Assembly: GCF_000259075.1 (NCBI RefSeq)
Contig: NZ_AJKI01000027.1
Coordinates: 33,799 to 97,798 of the forward strand
Reading direction: 5' to 3'
Length of the DNA: 64,000 nucleotides
Source of the DNA: Marinilabilia salmonicolor JCM 21150
Lineage (GTDB): Bacteria; Bacteroidota; Bacteroidia; Bacteroidales; Marinilabiliaceae
How positions within the stretch are numbered: the stretch's first letter is position 1; the number at the start of each line of letters is the position of its first letter. The position numbers and the translations under genes were made by a program. Shown here in pieces: positions 1 through 9,183 of this stretch. Under the pieces are notes generated by a model. The model saw nothing but the letters and a program-made list of their open reading frames with translations. It was not told where the DNA came from and made no database searches.

Positions 1-2
1 GA

Positions 3-551
3 ATTAATATCCCCACCCGACGGCTGCAACTCACCGGAGAGATTAGGCTCTTAAATGATCACATTTACTGGAACGAAGAAGCGCTTCCGGAACAGACCAG
101 CGAATTTCTGCAACTGATTCAAATAAAACTAAAAAAGCATTTTCAGCTTTGGAACCTGCACAGCCGAAATGAAGTAGTTTATCAGCTCACCAGCCATGAC
201 CGCATTATTCCGGTACCTGAATTATCTGTATTCAGCTCCAACTATTTTGAGAATACGTTGTTTCAGGTATTGTTTTTCCAGTTAGGGTTTGATGTAAGAT
301 ACCACACGGCTTATTACTCACCTGACTTCATGCCGGCTACCGGACAATTCCACATACAGCGGGAAAGAAAAACCGGAAACTATCCGGTGGTAGATCCATT
401 TGTCAATTTCCATCTCAAAAGAGCAAACATCTTCGTCAAATATGATCACGTAAATCAGGGACTGATGAGCAATGATTATTTCCATACCATCGGATATCCC
501 GTCAACCCCGGAGGTTTGAGGTTTGGTGTTTCGTGGAATTTTTATGACTAA
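3..551 (+). CDS. Putative outer-membrane porin, C-terminal part (cut by window edge)
   Basis: The frame is open from base 3 to a TAA at 549-551, giving 182 residues, so the start lies left of the window. The sequence alternates polar and hydrophobic/aromatic residues as in beta-barrel strands and ends in GLRFGVSWNFYD, a C-terminal beta-strand with aromatic residues expected of an outer-membrane barrel. The ending and composition resemble the Bacteroidota putative porin family Porin_10; this is family recognition by eye. It would act as a channel in the outer membrane. The following lytic transglycosylase gene begins about 120 bp downstream on the same strand, so the two may be co-transcribed. 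Confidence 0.7.
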   Translation: MNIPTRRLQLTGEIRLLNDHIYWNEEALPEQTSEFLQLIQIKLKKHFQLWNLHSRNEVVYQLTSHDRIIPVPELSVFSSNYFENTLFQVLFFQLGFDVRYHTAYYSPDFMPATGQFHIQRERKTGNYPVVDPFVNFHLKRANIFVKYDHVNQGLMSNDYFHTIGYPVNPGGLRFGVSWNFYD

Positions 552-673
552 CCGGCCATTCGCTTTTGTCTGCATGTCAACATTTTGGTATCTTTGCCCA
601 TCTTATAGATCTCCCTCCATCACCTCGTGAAGCTCCGTTGTCTATGGAAAGGGTTGATCTGAAATGCAACTTT

Positions 674-2101
674 ATGGGAAAGATTTTTACGGTAATTTTA
701 ACAAGTCTGGCCATTCTGCTTCCGTCATGTTTTCAGAAAAAAGAGAACCATGCTCCGGACAACATCATTGAACTCTCGGAAAGAGACCTGAATGAAATTA
801 AAGAAGAGGGTGTGGTTAGCGTCGTTACCAACTACAACTCCACCAACTATTTTGTTTACAAAGGGACACCTATGGGTTATCAGCTGGAATTACTGCAGGA
901 ATTCAGCAACTACATGGGATTAAAACTGGATGTGACCATCAACAACGATCTCTCCACCAACTACCGGAGTTTAAAAACGGGAGACATCGACATTATCGCC
1001 AGCAACCTGGCAGCCACGCTTGAAAAAAACGATGGCATCCGATTCAGCGAACCTCACAGTTTCAGTCGGCAAATTCTGGTCCAACAGCGTTACAAACCTG
1101 ACAATGGCAACAGCGGCGACAGAGAGTACAACAAACTCATTCGAAACCAGTTAAACCTTGCCGGAGAAACCATCTACGTCCAAAAAGAATCAGCGTACGC
1201 CAAACGTTTGCGAAATCTGGCACAGGAAATTGGTGACAGCATCAATATCGTGGAGATTGCTGATTATGAAGTGGAACAACTCATAGGGCTGGTAGCCAGC
1301 GGAGAGATAAAATATACGGTATGCGATGAGAATCTGGCTCGTGTCAACCTGAACTATTATCCCAATCTGGATGTGGAAACAGCTATCAGTTTCCCACAAA
1401 AGCTGTCATGGGCTGTTCGGTCAACCTCTCCCGATTTGTTAAATGTCATCGACAACTGGCTTATCAGTTTCAAAAAAACAGCCCGATACAATCAGATCTA
1501 TCAGAAATATTACCTCAACAAACGCTCCGTACACCTGGTGGATGAAGGATTTCATTCCATCAAGGGAGGTCAGGTATCCGATTTTGATGAGATGATAAAA
1601 GAGGAGAGCAATAAATTCAACTGGGATTGGCGTCTCATTGCCTCCTTAATTTATCAGGAGTCGCGTTTCTTCCCTAAAGTGGAAAGCTGGGCCGGAGCGC
1701 AGGGACTTATGCAACTTATGCCAGGAACCGCCGATCGCTTTGGGGTAGTGAATCCTGAAAACCCACGTCAAAATATCCGTGGCGGTGTGGAATTTCTCAA
1801 ATGGCTTGATGAACGACTGGAATCAAGAGTTACTGATCCTGAAGAGCGGATTAAGTTTGTACTGGCATCCTACAATGTGGGGCTCGGCCATGTACTGGAT
1901 GCCATGAATCTGGCGGAAAAATACGGAAAAGATCCCCTGGTATGGGAAAACAATGTGGATTACTATCTGCTGCACAAATCAGAGCCCAAATTCTTTAATG
2001 ATCCAGTGGTGAAATTCGGTTACTGCCGGGGAGAGGAGCCCTACCACTATGTTACGGAAATACTGGAAAGGTATGAGCATTACAAGAATGTGATGGAATA
2101 G
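674..2101 (+). CDS. mltF: MltF-like membrane-bound lytic murein transglycosylase
   Basis: A 475-residue lipoprotein with two modules. Residues 1-20 form a signal peptide ending in a lipobox (LPSC), which is why ATG 674 is preferred over the upstream in-frame ATGs at 566 and 644. Residues about 35-280 resemble a periplasmic solute-binding domain (SBP_bac_3; GYQLELLQEFSNYMGLKLDV). Residues about 310-460 form an SLT lysozyme-like domain with the catalytic glutamate in YQESRFFP (E329), followed by GAQGLMQLMPGTA and ASYNVGLGHVLDA. This order is that of MltF (YfhD). The family cleaves the glycan strand of peptidoglycan and leaves 1,6-anhydroMurNAc ends, here at the cell envelope. Length is normal. 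It is one of few plus-strand genes in the window. A small inverted-repeat element begins immediately after its stop codon. Confidence 0.88.
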   Translation: MGKIFTVILTSLAILLPSCFQKKENHAPDNIIELSERDLNEIKEEGVVSVVTNYNSTNYFVYKGTPMGYQLELLQEFSNYMGLKLDVTINNDLSTNYRSLKTGDIDIIASNLAATLEKNDGIRFSEPHSFSRQILVQQRYKPDNGNSGDREYNKLIRNQLNLAGETIYVQKESAYAKRLRNLAQEIGDSINIVEIADYEVEQLIGLVASGEIKYTVCDENLARVNLNYYPNLDVETAISFPQKLSWAVRSTSPDLLNVIDNWLISFKKTARYNQIYQKYYLNKRSVHLVDEGFHSIKGGQVSDFDEMIKEESNKFNWDWRLIASLIYQESRFFPKVESWAGAQGLMQLMPGTADRFGVVNPENPRQNIRGGVEFLKWLDERLESRVTDPEERIKFVLASYNVGLGHVLDAMNLAEKYGKDPLVWENNVDYYLLHKSEPKFFNDPVVKFGYCRGEEPYHYVTEILERYEHYKNVME

Positions 2102-2102
2102 T

Positions 2103-2269
2103 TAGTGTCTGTCCATAAAGTACCATTTACTGCGTTACGCTTGTCCGAAAGGTACTCATTTACGAAAAGTAAACTCCGTATTTTCGGACTTCGCAAGCCT
2201 TGTAACTGGCACTTTCTGAACAGACACAGCTCCCGCCAGAAACTTTCCCGACTTTATAGACAAACACTA
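2103..2269. mobile_element. MITE-like inverted-repeat element, family M1 copy a
   Basis: A 167-bp element bounded by near-perfect terminal inverted repeats: TAGTGTCTGTCCATAAAGT at 2103-2121 and its imperfect complement at 2251-2269. A central hairpin pairs GTCCGAAA near 2152 with TTTCGGAC near 2193. It lies between the mltF stop codon and the 3' end of the Nudix gene. Two relatives occur at 8475-8630 and 15186-15277. No ORF lies within it, so it would be non-autonomous. Confidence 0.7.
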
Positions 2270-2286
2270 ATTAATCTTTACACTTT

Positions 2287-2901
2287 CTATATTTTCCGAA
2301 GCACCTCCAGCATTTCGCTGAGAATCATAGCTGTGGCCCCCCATATTGCACGATTTCCTGCCTCGAAGTACGGTGCGGTCAGCGTTGTTCCGTTGATATT
2401 CCGGTTCAGTTGCTTTACATTTTCCCTTTTGAGCAAGAGCTCCAACGGGACTTCTATTATTTCGTCCACTTCAGTGGGGTCGGGAGCAAAATCAGGCTCA
2501 TAATCCATCCACCCTACCTGCGGATAAACCTGAAAATTACTATTGGGGATATACAGCGGCGTCAGTGCTCCCAGAATCTGAACATCCCCGGGATCAACAC
2601 CAATTTCTTCATGGCTTTCACGCAAAGCTGTGGAGCAAAAGTCCGAATCTTCCTCCTCACATTTACCACCGGGAAAACTGATTTGTCCGCTATGAACACC
2701 GTCATAAACAGGGCGCTGAATAAAAGGAAGATGCCAGCGACCGTTGCGTGGATAGAACAAAATCAAAACACTGCTGGGACGTGCCAGAGCAGGATCAGGC
2801 ATCCGGCTTCCTGTAAAACGAACACTGGGAGCCATCAGCTCATGAGCCGTTTCCCCGGGCAAAGGCCCTTTTAGCAGTTGTTTTAATTTTTCTATTTGCA
2901 C
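2287..2901 (-). CDS. Nudix hydrolase, CoA pyrophosphatase-like
   Basis: A 204-residue protein with a Nudix box at about residues 77-102: FPGGKCEEEDSDF, then ALRESHEEIGV, supplying the REUXEEXGU metal-binding core. The spacing and the UPF0035-type lead-in (HSGQISFPGG) match the CoA diphosphatase (NudL/YeaB) branch, which hydrolyses CoA or acyl-CoA to 3',5'-ADP and 4'-phosphopantetheine; the exact substrate is inferred. Cytosolic, no signal peptide. It converges on mltF across a MITE-like element. Downstream of gltX in the minus direction with a 150-bp gap filled with TTCTGAG-type repeats, so probably transcribed separately. Confidence 0.8.
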   Translation of the reverse strand: MQIEKLKQLLKGPLPGETAHELMAPSVRFTGSRMPDPALARPSSVLILFYPRNGRWHLPFIQRPVYDGVHSGQISFPGGKCEEEDSDFCSTALRESHEEIGVDPGDVQILGALTPLYIPNSNFQVYPQVGWMDYEPDFAPDPTEVDEIIEVPLELLLKRENVKQLNRNINGTTLTAPYFEAGNRAIWGATAMILSEMLEVLRKI

Positions 2902-2915
2902 AAGGTGATTGTTTT

Positions 2916-2966
2916 GAGTTCTGGATTTTGAGGTCTGAGTTCTGTATTTTGAGTTCTGAGTTCCGG
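2916..2966. repeat. Degenerate short tandem repeat (GTTCTGAG-like words)
   Basis: The gap between the Nudix gene and gltX holds several variants of the words GTTCTGAG and TTTTGAG in tandem. A similar TTCTGAGTTTAGAGTTC string appears near 51472. No gene is visible here. Confidence 0.5.
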
Positions 2967-3052
2967 CTTGAGATCATCTCTCTTCAACCCTCTGACTGAA
3001 CCACCAACTCACAGATTACAGTGCAAGAATGGTTCCACTTAATTCCCACAAC

Positions 3053-4585
3053 TTAACCGAGTTTCTCCACTGCTTTTTCAATTCTGGCCACCACCTCATC
3101 TTTACCAAGCATTTCAACAATGGTAAACAAATCGGGGCCAAAGCTGCCTCCAACAAGAGCCAGACGCAGTGAATTCATCACGCCCCCAAAGTTCATCTCC
3201 TTATCTTCTATAAGTTTAGAGACTTTCTCTTTCAACAAATCCGCCTTCCATGCCCCACTTTCCTCTTCGAAAAAAGCAGCCAGTTTCGTCATAAAAGCAG
3301 GGATTTCACCTTTCCAACGTTTTTTTGCCACTTTGGCATCATAGGCTTCCGGGGCAACAAAGAAAAAAGAACTTTGCTCCCACAATTCACTCACAAAGCT
3401 TACCCGCTCTTTTACAAGCGCCACAATTTTGGAAAGATGATTAACCGGCGGGGGGACAACCCCTTTCTCTACCAGCACCGGGCCAAAGAGTCCAGCCAGT
3501 TCTTCATCTGTTTTCTGAATCAAATACTGGTGGTTAAACCACTTGGCTTTTTCAGGATCAAAACGAGCCCCGGATTTGTTAACACGATCAAAAGAAAACG
3601 CATTTACCAACTCATCTTTGGTAAAAAGCTCCTGTTCGGTTCCCGGGTTCCAGCCCAGCAATGCCAACATATTGATAAATGCTTCCGGGAAATAACCATC
3701 CTCCCGATAACCGGCAGCCACTTCTTGTGTTTCCGGATCTGTCCACTTCAGCGGAAATACCGGAAATCCAAGTTTGTCACCATCCCGCTTGCTGAGTTTT
3801 CCCTTTCCCTGAGGTTTCAGAATCAAAGGAAGATGTGCGAAAACAGGTTGGTCCCATCCAAATGCACGATAAAGCAAGACATGAAGTGGCATCGAGGGCA
3901 GCCACTCTTCACCACGAATCACATGCGTTACTTCCATCAAATGATCATCCACCACATTGGCCAGATGATATGTGGGCATCCCGTCGGCCTTAAAAAGCAC
4001 CTTGTCATCCAGATCGGAAGTACGGAAAGAGACACTGCCCCGGATCATATCTTCATCTTCCACAACTTCTGCCTGTTCGGGCATCTTAAAACGAATCACA
4101 TAGGGAGAATTTTCCAGAAGCAGTTTTTCAACCTCATTTTTAGGCATAGACAAAGAATTCTTCATCGATAAACGTGTGTGTTCATCATAGGAGAATGTTT
4201 TGCCTTCAGCCTCTGCCTCCTTACGTGCCTGATCCAACTCCTCCGCCGTATCAAATGCGATGTAAGCATGTCCTTTTCCCATCAGCAAATCGGCATATTC
4301 ACGATATTGAGCCTTTCGCTCACTCTGCCGGTAAGGGCCATAGTCACCACCCTGCACGGGACCCTCATCAAATTCCAGTCCGCACCACTTTAACGATTCA
4401 ATAATATAGTCCTCGGCACCTTTTACATAACGGGTCTGATCAGTATCCTCAATCCGTAGTATAAAAGTTCCCCCGTTTTTTCGGGCAAAAAGATAGTTAA
4501 ACAAGGCAGTTCTGACACCTCCCATGTGTAATGGCCCGGTAGGACTGGGGGCAAATCGAACGCGAACGGATGGTTGATTGCTCAT
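3053..4585 (-). CDS. gltX: Glutamyl-tRNA synthetase
   Basis: A 510-residue class I aminoacyl-tRNA synthetase that charges tRNA(Glu) with glutamate. The HIGH-type signature is [13 protein letters not shown] (residues 11-23) and the KMSKS equivalent is KLSKR at 263-267. The N-terminal Rossmann catalytic half is followed by the helical anticodon-binding half from about residue 330. The length is usual for a bacterial GluRS. It starts at ATG 4585, and a Bacteroidota -7 box lies 26-33 bp upstream. No neighbour appears co-transcribed. Confidence 0.96.
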   Translation of the reverse strand: MSNQPSVRVRFAPSPTGPLHMGGVRTALFNYLFARKNGGTFILRIEDTDQTRYVKGAEDYIIESLKWCGLEFDEGPVQGGDYGPYRQSERKAQYREYADLLMGKGHAYIAFDTAEELDQARKEAEAEGKTFSYDEHTRLSMKNSLSMPKNEVEKLLLENSPYVIRFKMPEQAEVVEDEDMIRGSVSFRTSDLDDKVLFKADGMPTYHLANVVDDHLMEVTHVIRGEEWLPSMPLHVLLYRAFGWDQPVFAHLPLILKPQGKGKLSKRDGDKLGFPVFPLKWTDPETQEVAAGYREDGYFPEAFINMLALLGWNPGTEQELFTKDELVNAFSFDRVNKSGARFDPEKAKWFNHQYLIQKTDEELAGLFGPVLVEKGVVPPPVNHLSKIVALVKERVSFVSELWEQSSFFFVAPEAYDAKVAKKRWKGEIPAFMTKLAAFFEEESGAWKADLLKEKVSKLIEDKEMNFGGVMNSLRLALVGGSFGPDLFTIVEMLGKDEVVARIEKAVEKLG

Positions 4586-4610
4586 ATTTTATTTTTTTTA
4601 TTTTCTGTTG

Positions 4611-4618
4611 CAAAGATA
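4611..4618 (-). promoter_or_regulatory. -7 promoter box of gltX (TATCTTTG)
   Basis: Read on the minus strand this is TATCTTTG, matching the Bacteroidota -7 consensus TAnnTTTG, 26 bp before the gltX start codon. No clear -33 TTTG is seen at the expected distance. Confidence 0.5.
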
Positions 4619-4794
4619 GAAAAACGAAGAGGAATATTAGACCCGGAGTAAGGAGTTTATTATAGGGGCCTCCTGCCTCCCATTAAAAATTAGCATCCTA
4701 CTCTTCATTGCTCTCTTTTCAACCGAATGGAACTGCATAGCTCTGGCATAAAGCACGAAAAGACCAAAATTATCCGGCTGAAATTTATCACAAA

Positions 4795-4826
4795 CAAAAA
4801 ACCGGAAATGCAGAAACATTCCCGGT
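4795..4826 (-). terminator. Rho-independent terminator downstream of the nrdJ region
   Basis: On the minus strand a 10-bp stem (ACCGGGAATG / CATTTCCGGT, one wobble pair) with a 6-nt loop is followed by TTTTTG. It sits 28 bp after the stop of the small ORF at 4854-5102 and would end transcripts coming from nrdJ. Confidence 0.65.
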
Positions 4827-4853
4827 TGTGTTGAATTCATTCAAATCCTGACT

Positions 4854-5102
4854 TTAGCGAACAGCCAAAAACCCTTTCTCCCTCAAATCCTTACTAACTT
4901 TTCTAACCAGCTTAAACACCAGGGCACTATCCCCACCTTCAATACCATTCACCTCAGAGCGGGCCATCCACAAGGGTTCCAGAGCATCTCTATCGATCAG
5001 ATAACAATAAAACCTGGCATTGGGATCATCATCCTGAAAGACAACATCATCATCACTGAAGGCAGCAGAACTATGCCAATATTCCTCCAGATTAACCACC
5101 AA
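4854..5102 (-). CDS. Small hypothetical protein, possibly the remnant of a lipoprotein
   Basis: An 82-residue acidic reading frame (EEYWHSSAAFSDDDVVFQ near the start) that could begin only at TTG 5102. The same frame stays open upstream to a TGA at 5157-5159, overlapping the end of nrdJ, without an ATG. The ending (LVFKLVRKVSKDLREKGFL) and the LVVNLEEYW segment look like the C-terminal part of a Bacteroidota DUF4136-type lipoprotein, so this may be a 5'-deleted remnant behind nrdJ. The family match is weak and done by eye. It lies between nrdJ and a terminator, so it would be transcribed with nrdJ. Confidence 0.4.
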   Translation of the reverse strand: MVVNLEEYWHSSAAFSDDDVVFQDDDPNARFYCYLIDRDALEPLWMARSEVNGIEGGDSALVFKLVRKVSKDLREKGFLAVR

Positions 5103-5121
5103 AATTCCATCTACATTAGAA

Positions 5122-7680
5122 TCATCCGCATTTAGAGGTTCCGCAACTCTGACAAATCAGGCAACCTTCCTGATAAACCAGTTTGTCGGAGCCACAGTTT
5201 TCGCAATTGCCTTTCTTTACTTTGGTGCCATTGGGAATGTATTTCTTAAGGGCACGTTCCACGCCATTTTTCCAGTTATTGATATTTTCATTGTCCAGTT
5301 GAAGACCGGCAACCAGGTGCAAAGCATCTTCGATTGGCATACCATGTCGCAACACTCCGGAAATGAGTTTTGCATAGTTCCAGAATTCCTTATGGAACTT
5401 GAATGACAACCCTTCAATGGTGGTCTTGTATCCCCGCTTGTTCACATATTGAAAATCGTAACGCGATGTACCGTCATTGTCCCGGCTCTTTATAATATAT
5501 CCCTTCTGAACAGACTTGGGTAGCAGGATGCCATCCTCATCATCGGCCAAACCGGTAAAGATCTCATAGGGACGTCCATCGAGCAATCCCACAAAAGCAA
5601 TCCATTTTTCCTTGTTATTCTGGAAACGAACAACATCTGCCTCCAAAACTTCCGGCCGCTTTTTAGGGAATTTGGAGCCCTCATCCTCTTTCTTTTCTGA
5701 ATTGTTCAGCAACACGCCCGCGCGCGATCCATCCCGATAGACCGTCACACCTTTACAACCGCTCTTCCAGGCTTCCACATATAGTTGCCCAACCAGTTCC
5801 TCGGTAGCTGTGGAAGGAAGATTAATGGTAACACTGATAGAGTGATCCACCCATTTTTGCACTTGTCCCTGCATGCGCACTTTGCTCATCCAGTCCACAT
5901 CGTTGGAAGTTGCCTTGTAATAAGGAGACTTTTCAATGAGTTTATCCAGCTCTTCCTGCGAATAATTTTTTGTCGTGTCAATATTATTGGCCTTCATCCA
6001 GGTCACAAACTTGTGATGGAAAACGATATACTCCTCCCAGCTGTCGCCCACTTCATCCACAAAATCCACTCTCACTTCAGGGTCATTAGGATTTACCTTA
6101 CGGCGACGTTTATACACAGGCAGAAATACGGGCTCAATACCACTGGAAGTCTGTGTCATCAGACTGGTAGTTCCGGTAGGCGCAATGGTCAGCAATGCAA
6201 TGTTACGACGACCATGCTTTTTCATCTCCTCATACATATCGGGATCGGCCTCTGCCAGTCGCTGAATAAAAGGATTGTTTTTCTCCTTTTCTGCATCAAA
6301 AATCGGGAAAGCACCTCGCTCCTTAGCCAGTTCCACAGAAGACTTATAAGCAGAAACAGCCAATGACTTGTGAACTTCCACAGAAAAATCGGTGGCTATA
6401 TCACTTCCGTAACGAAGTCCCAGAGCGGCAAGCATATCTCCTTCGCCGGTGATGCCAATACCGGTACGACGTCCCTCTTCGGCTTTTTTACGAATATTGA
6501 GCCACAGATTCTTCTCAACACTTTTGATCTCTTCAGTTTCCGGATCAGCATTGATTTTATCGAGGATGCCGTCAATTTTCTCCAGTTCCAGGTCAATAAT
6601 ATCGTCCATAATGCGCTGGGCATAGCTCGAATGCTCTTTAAACAGCTCAAAGTTAAAGCTGGCAGTATCTGTAAAGGGATTATCTACATATGAATACAGA
6701 TTAATAGCAATCAGGCGACAACTATCGTAGGGACACAAAGGAATTTCCCCACAGGGATTGGTACTCATGGTGCGGTACCCCAGATCGGCATAGCAGTCGG
6801 GCACAGACTCCCGGATAATGGTATCCCAGAAAAGGATACCGGGCTCGGCAGATTTCCAGGCGTTGTGTACCACCTTTTCCCACAGATTCCGGGCATTGAT
6901 GTTCTTACGCACTTTGGGTTCCGCAGAATCAACAGGATATTGTTGCTGATATTCGGAGCCATCCACCACAGACTTCATAAAACCATCATCAATCTTAACA
7001 GAAACATTGGCACCGGTTACCTTACCCTGTTCCATTTTGGCATCAATAAACTTCTCAGAGTCGGGATGCCTGACAGAGACACTCAACATCAGAGCACCAC
7101 GACGACCATCCTGGGCCACTTCACGGGTTGAGTTGGAAAAACGCTCCATGAAAGGCACAATACCTGTTGATGTGAGGGCAGAATTTTTCACCGGAGAACC
7201 CTTAGGACGGATGTGTGACAAATCATGCCCCACTCCACCACGACGCTTCATCAACTGAACCTGCTCCTGGTCCACTTTCATTATACCACCGTAAGAATCG
7301 GAAGGACCTTCACTCCCAATCACAAAGCAATTTGACAACGATGCTACCTGATATATGTTACCAATACCGGCCATAGGACCTCCCTGTGGCACGATGTACC
7401 TGAAGCGCTGAAACAACCCAAAAAGTTGCTCTTCCGACATAGGATTCGGATATTTCTTCTCGATACGGGCAACCTCTCTGGCCAGTCGCCAGTGCATTTC
7501 ATCGGGAGTCATCTCATAAAGACATCCCTGTGAGTCTTTCAGGGCATACTTATTTACCCATACGCGGGCTGCAAGTTCATCCCCTTCAAAATACTCAAGC
7601 GCCTTTTGGTAAGCATCCTCATGAGTGAAAGTTTTTCCGTCTTTCACCCGGGTTTTCAGGTCAACATCTGTTTCTGCCAT
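5122..7680 (-). CDS. nrdJ: Adenosylcobalamin-dependent (class II) ribonucleotide reductase
   Basis: An 852-residue enzyme converting ribonucleotides to deoxyribonucleotides with a cobalamin-generated thiyl radical. Visible signatures include RRGGVGHDLSHIRPKGSPV, NPCGEIPLCPYDSCRLIAIN (catalytic-barrel NPCGE region) and IALLTIAPTGTTSLM. The C-terminus carries a four-cysteine zinc-ribbon-like tail (CENCGSDKL...CLICQSC) and a final TSKCG that can supply the re-reducing cysteine. ATG 7680 (MAETDVDLK) is preferred over an ATG 48 bp upstream because the extra residues look unrelated. No cobalamin riboswitch consensus was seen in the leader. Oxygen-independent nucleotide reduction fits a facultative or anaerobic lifestyle. 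Confidence 0.95.
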   Translation of the reverse strand: MAETDVDLKTRVKDGKTFTHEDAYQKALEYFEGDELAARVWVNKYALKDSQGCLYEMTPDEMHWRLAREVARIEKKYPNPMSEEQLFGLFQRFRYIVPQGGPMAGIGNIYQVASLSNCFVIGSEGPSDSYGGIMKVDQEQVQLMKRRGGVGHDLSHIRPKGSPVKNSALTSTGIVPFMERFSNSTREVAQDGRRGALMLSVSVRHPDSEKFIDAKMEQGKVTGANVSVKIDDGFMKSVVDGSEYQQQYPVDSAEPKVRKNINARNLWEKVVHNAWKSAEPGILFWDTIIRESVPDCYADLGYRTMSTNPCGEIPLCPYDSCRLIAINLYSYVDNPFTDTASFNFELFKEHSSYAQRIMDDIIDLELEKIDGILDKINADPETEEIKSVEKNLWLNIRKKAEEGRRTGIGITGEGDMLAALGLRYGSDIATDFSVEVHKSLAVSAYKSSVELAKERGAFPIFDAEKEKNNPFIQRLAEADPDMYEEMKKHGRRNIALLTIAPTGTTSLMTQTSSGIEPVFLPVYKRRRKVNPNDPEVRVDFVDEVGDSWEEYIVFHHKFVTWMKANNIDTTKNYSQEELDKLIEKSPYYKATSNDVDWMSKVRMQGQVQKWVDHSISVTINLPSTATEELVGQLYVEAWKSGCKGVTVYRDGSRAGVLLNNSEKKEDEGSKFPKKRPEVLEADVVRFQNNKEKWIAFVGLLDGRPYEIFTGLADDEDGILLPKSVQKGYIIKSRDNDGTSRYDFQYVNKRGYKTTIEGLSFKFHKEFWNYAKLISGVLRHGMPIEDALHLVAGLQLDNENINNWKNGVERALKKYIPNGTKVKKGNCENCGSDKLVYQEGCLICQSCGTSKCG

Positions 7681-8227
7681 GATGGTTATTTTTTTATTCT
7701 GATTAATCCACCCCAATTTGCTGCACAATGCCGGAACTTAATCGAAACACATATCTGTTATACCGGCAAACAACCCTGCGGCCGGCTTTTAATCAGATTT
7801 ACTCAAACTCCGAATTCCTGAACATTCCGCCACAAAAAGAAATGCATCAATCTGGTTAACGGTTTGATAAATTGTTTATTAATAATTTTTAATAATTCCT
7901 CTTTGACGACTGCAAGTTAGAAAAGCTTTTCTTTTGAGACAACTATTTTTTATCAACAACCTCAAAAGTTTTCCAAAACAAAAGATTTAATCACTAATTT
8001 TCAACAACTTAAAGTTTTTGAAAATCTAAAAAGTCTTCCAAAACGGAAAACTTCACAAATCTTTAGATTTTTTTTTGATTAAAAAATTGCAGATATCAAA
8101 CCCCCTGAAGCAGACAGAAAAGCAGGGATTTGGCTACATTTATTAACACTTCATGCCAAACAGAACTGTTAATTTTTCCATATTTTGGAAAATCATTGGC
8201 AGGTTGTTGATAACTTCGAAAAATTAC
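7681..8227. other. AT-rich non-coding leader region upstream of nrdJ with DnaA-box-like words
   Basis: No gene is visible. The stretch is rich in A/T. It contains TTATCAACA at 7950-7958 and its complement TGTTGATAA at 8205-8213, each one mismatch from the DnaA box TTATCCACA, plus TTTTCAACA at 7998-8006. It may hold the nrdJ promoter; a replication-origin role is only a remote possibility. Confidence 0.3.
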
Positions 8228-8395
8228 TAATGTCAAGTCAAGTGAAGAATGTCGGGTAAGCCGCCGCTATTTTTCACCTTGTGCAAATCAACAAAAAAGT
8301 AAGCATAGCCATATGCTACGTGAGTCTTTTTTTAGAGAAGCACAAGGTAGAAAGAGCAAGGTTTGGCCCGTCAGTATATGCTTGACTTGACACTA
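8228..8395 (-). mobile_element. MITE-like inverted-repeat element, family M2 copy a
   Basis: A 168-bp element with 15-bp terminal repeats: TAATGTCAAGTCAAG at 8228-8242 and CTTGACTTGACACTA at 8381-8395. The core (about 8292-8332) is an A-tract/T-tract hairpin around AAGCATAGCC and GCTACGTGAG. Read on the minus strand this core closely matches the core of the three elements nested in R1 repeats at 15438-15599, 48054-48217 and 51002-51165. An inner pair ACCTTGTGC / GCACAAGGT surrounds the core. No ORF. Confidence 0.65.
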
Positions 8396-8474
8396 GAGGC
8401 AGCTGTTGAAAAAGTCAGCAGCTACCTTTTATTAGTTCTGATTCATCACAAATATGAATAGCTGCTAAATTATT

Positions 8475-8630
8475 TAGTGTTTGTCTATAAAGTCCAACTT
8501 CTGCGTTGTTGCTCAAAATCTAAACCCTCAAATACTTTAGTATTCTGCGGTTTAGATTTTTCACACGCCTTGAATTTGAACTTTCTATCTCAAACATGTG
8601 AAAAACACTTAGTTTATGGACAGGCACTAT
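8475..8630. mobile_element. MITE-like inverted-repeat element, family M1 copy b
   Basis: A 156-bp element with ends TAGTGTTTGTCTATAAAGT (8475-8493) and the complementary end closing at 8630. The centre is a long hairpin pairing AATCTAAACC with GGTTTAGATT around AATACTTTAGTATT. It abuts the R1 repeat that starts at 8632. Confidence 0.7.
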
Positions 8631-8631
8631 T

Positions 8632-9026
8632 TAGGGGCTGCTGAGAAAGTCAGCAGACCAATTTTTAATTTCTTTATAGGTTTTCTTTTTGGCATTGCTC
8701 CAAAAAGAAACAAAAAATCTAGTCCGTTTAAACCTATCCGCCCACGAAAGCCAAAATTTCCAGCCATTGCGCAAGGCCGTGAAAGTCGCCCATTTTGGCT
8801 TCCCGCTATCCGCCGGCCTGGAAAACGGACAGGCCACCACGCCTTTTAAATAGGAAAAATCGTTTAACCTAAAAAAAAACTTTTGAACAGTAATATTTTG
8901 ACCATTAATCACCACAGGGGCAAACTTTTTGAAAGATTTACTTGAAAAACCTTCCACTTTAAATGAGATTACTAATTATAATCATTTCATTATTAGCACT
9001 TTAATTGTTTTTTCAGCAAACCCTAT
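8632..9026 (+). repeat. R1 multi-hairpin intergenic repeat, copy A
   Basis: Lies 3' of waaA, in the orientation opposite to that gene. A leader hairpin (TTTCTTTTTGG / CCAAAAAGAAA, 8683-8710) is followed by a large structure closed by GTCCGTTT (8722-8729) with AAACGGAC (8823-8830). Its inner stem is AAGCCAAAAT / ATTTTGGCTT and its apical loop GCC...GGC. The flanks up to 9026 are shared with copy B at 15300-15848. ORFs crossing it on both strands are taken as chance. Confidence 0.8.
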
Positions 9027-9183
9027 TTACGTAATATTTTATTGGATAACGTTGGGTCCGGTTAAAAAATCAAAAATGCATAGTCCCTGATAAGGGGCCA
9101 ACTGTTCCGGAGATTGTAATGAGATATGAAATGTTAGCCTCTTTCGGGAACTTTGCCTTCTTGCAAACCAAACTCATCGAAGA

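Noticed and set aside
4637..4840. 67-codon minus-strand ORF between gltX and the nrdJ terminator
   Set aside because: It lies across the terminator hairpin, has no recognisable protein features and atypical composition.
7681..7900. Cobalamin riboswitch in front of nrdJ
   Set aside because: The AGCCACTG-type B12 box and the expected long structured leader were not found by eye.
8631..8957. ORFs of 60-108 codons crossing R1 repeats (for example 8631-8957, 17364-17606, 29734-29958, 49954-50142)
   Set aside because: They follow the repeat, appear in different frames in different copies, and show no conserved protein sequence.
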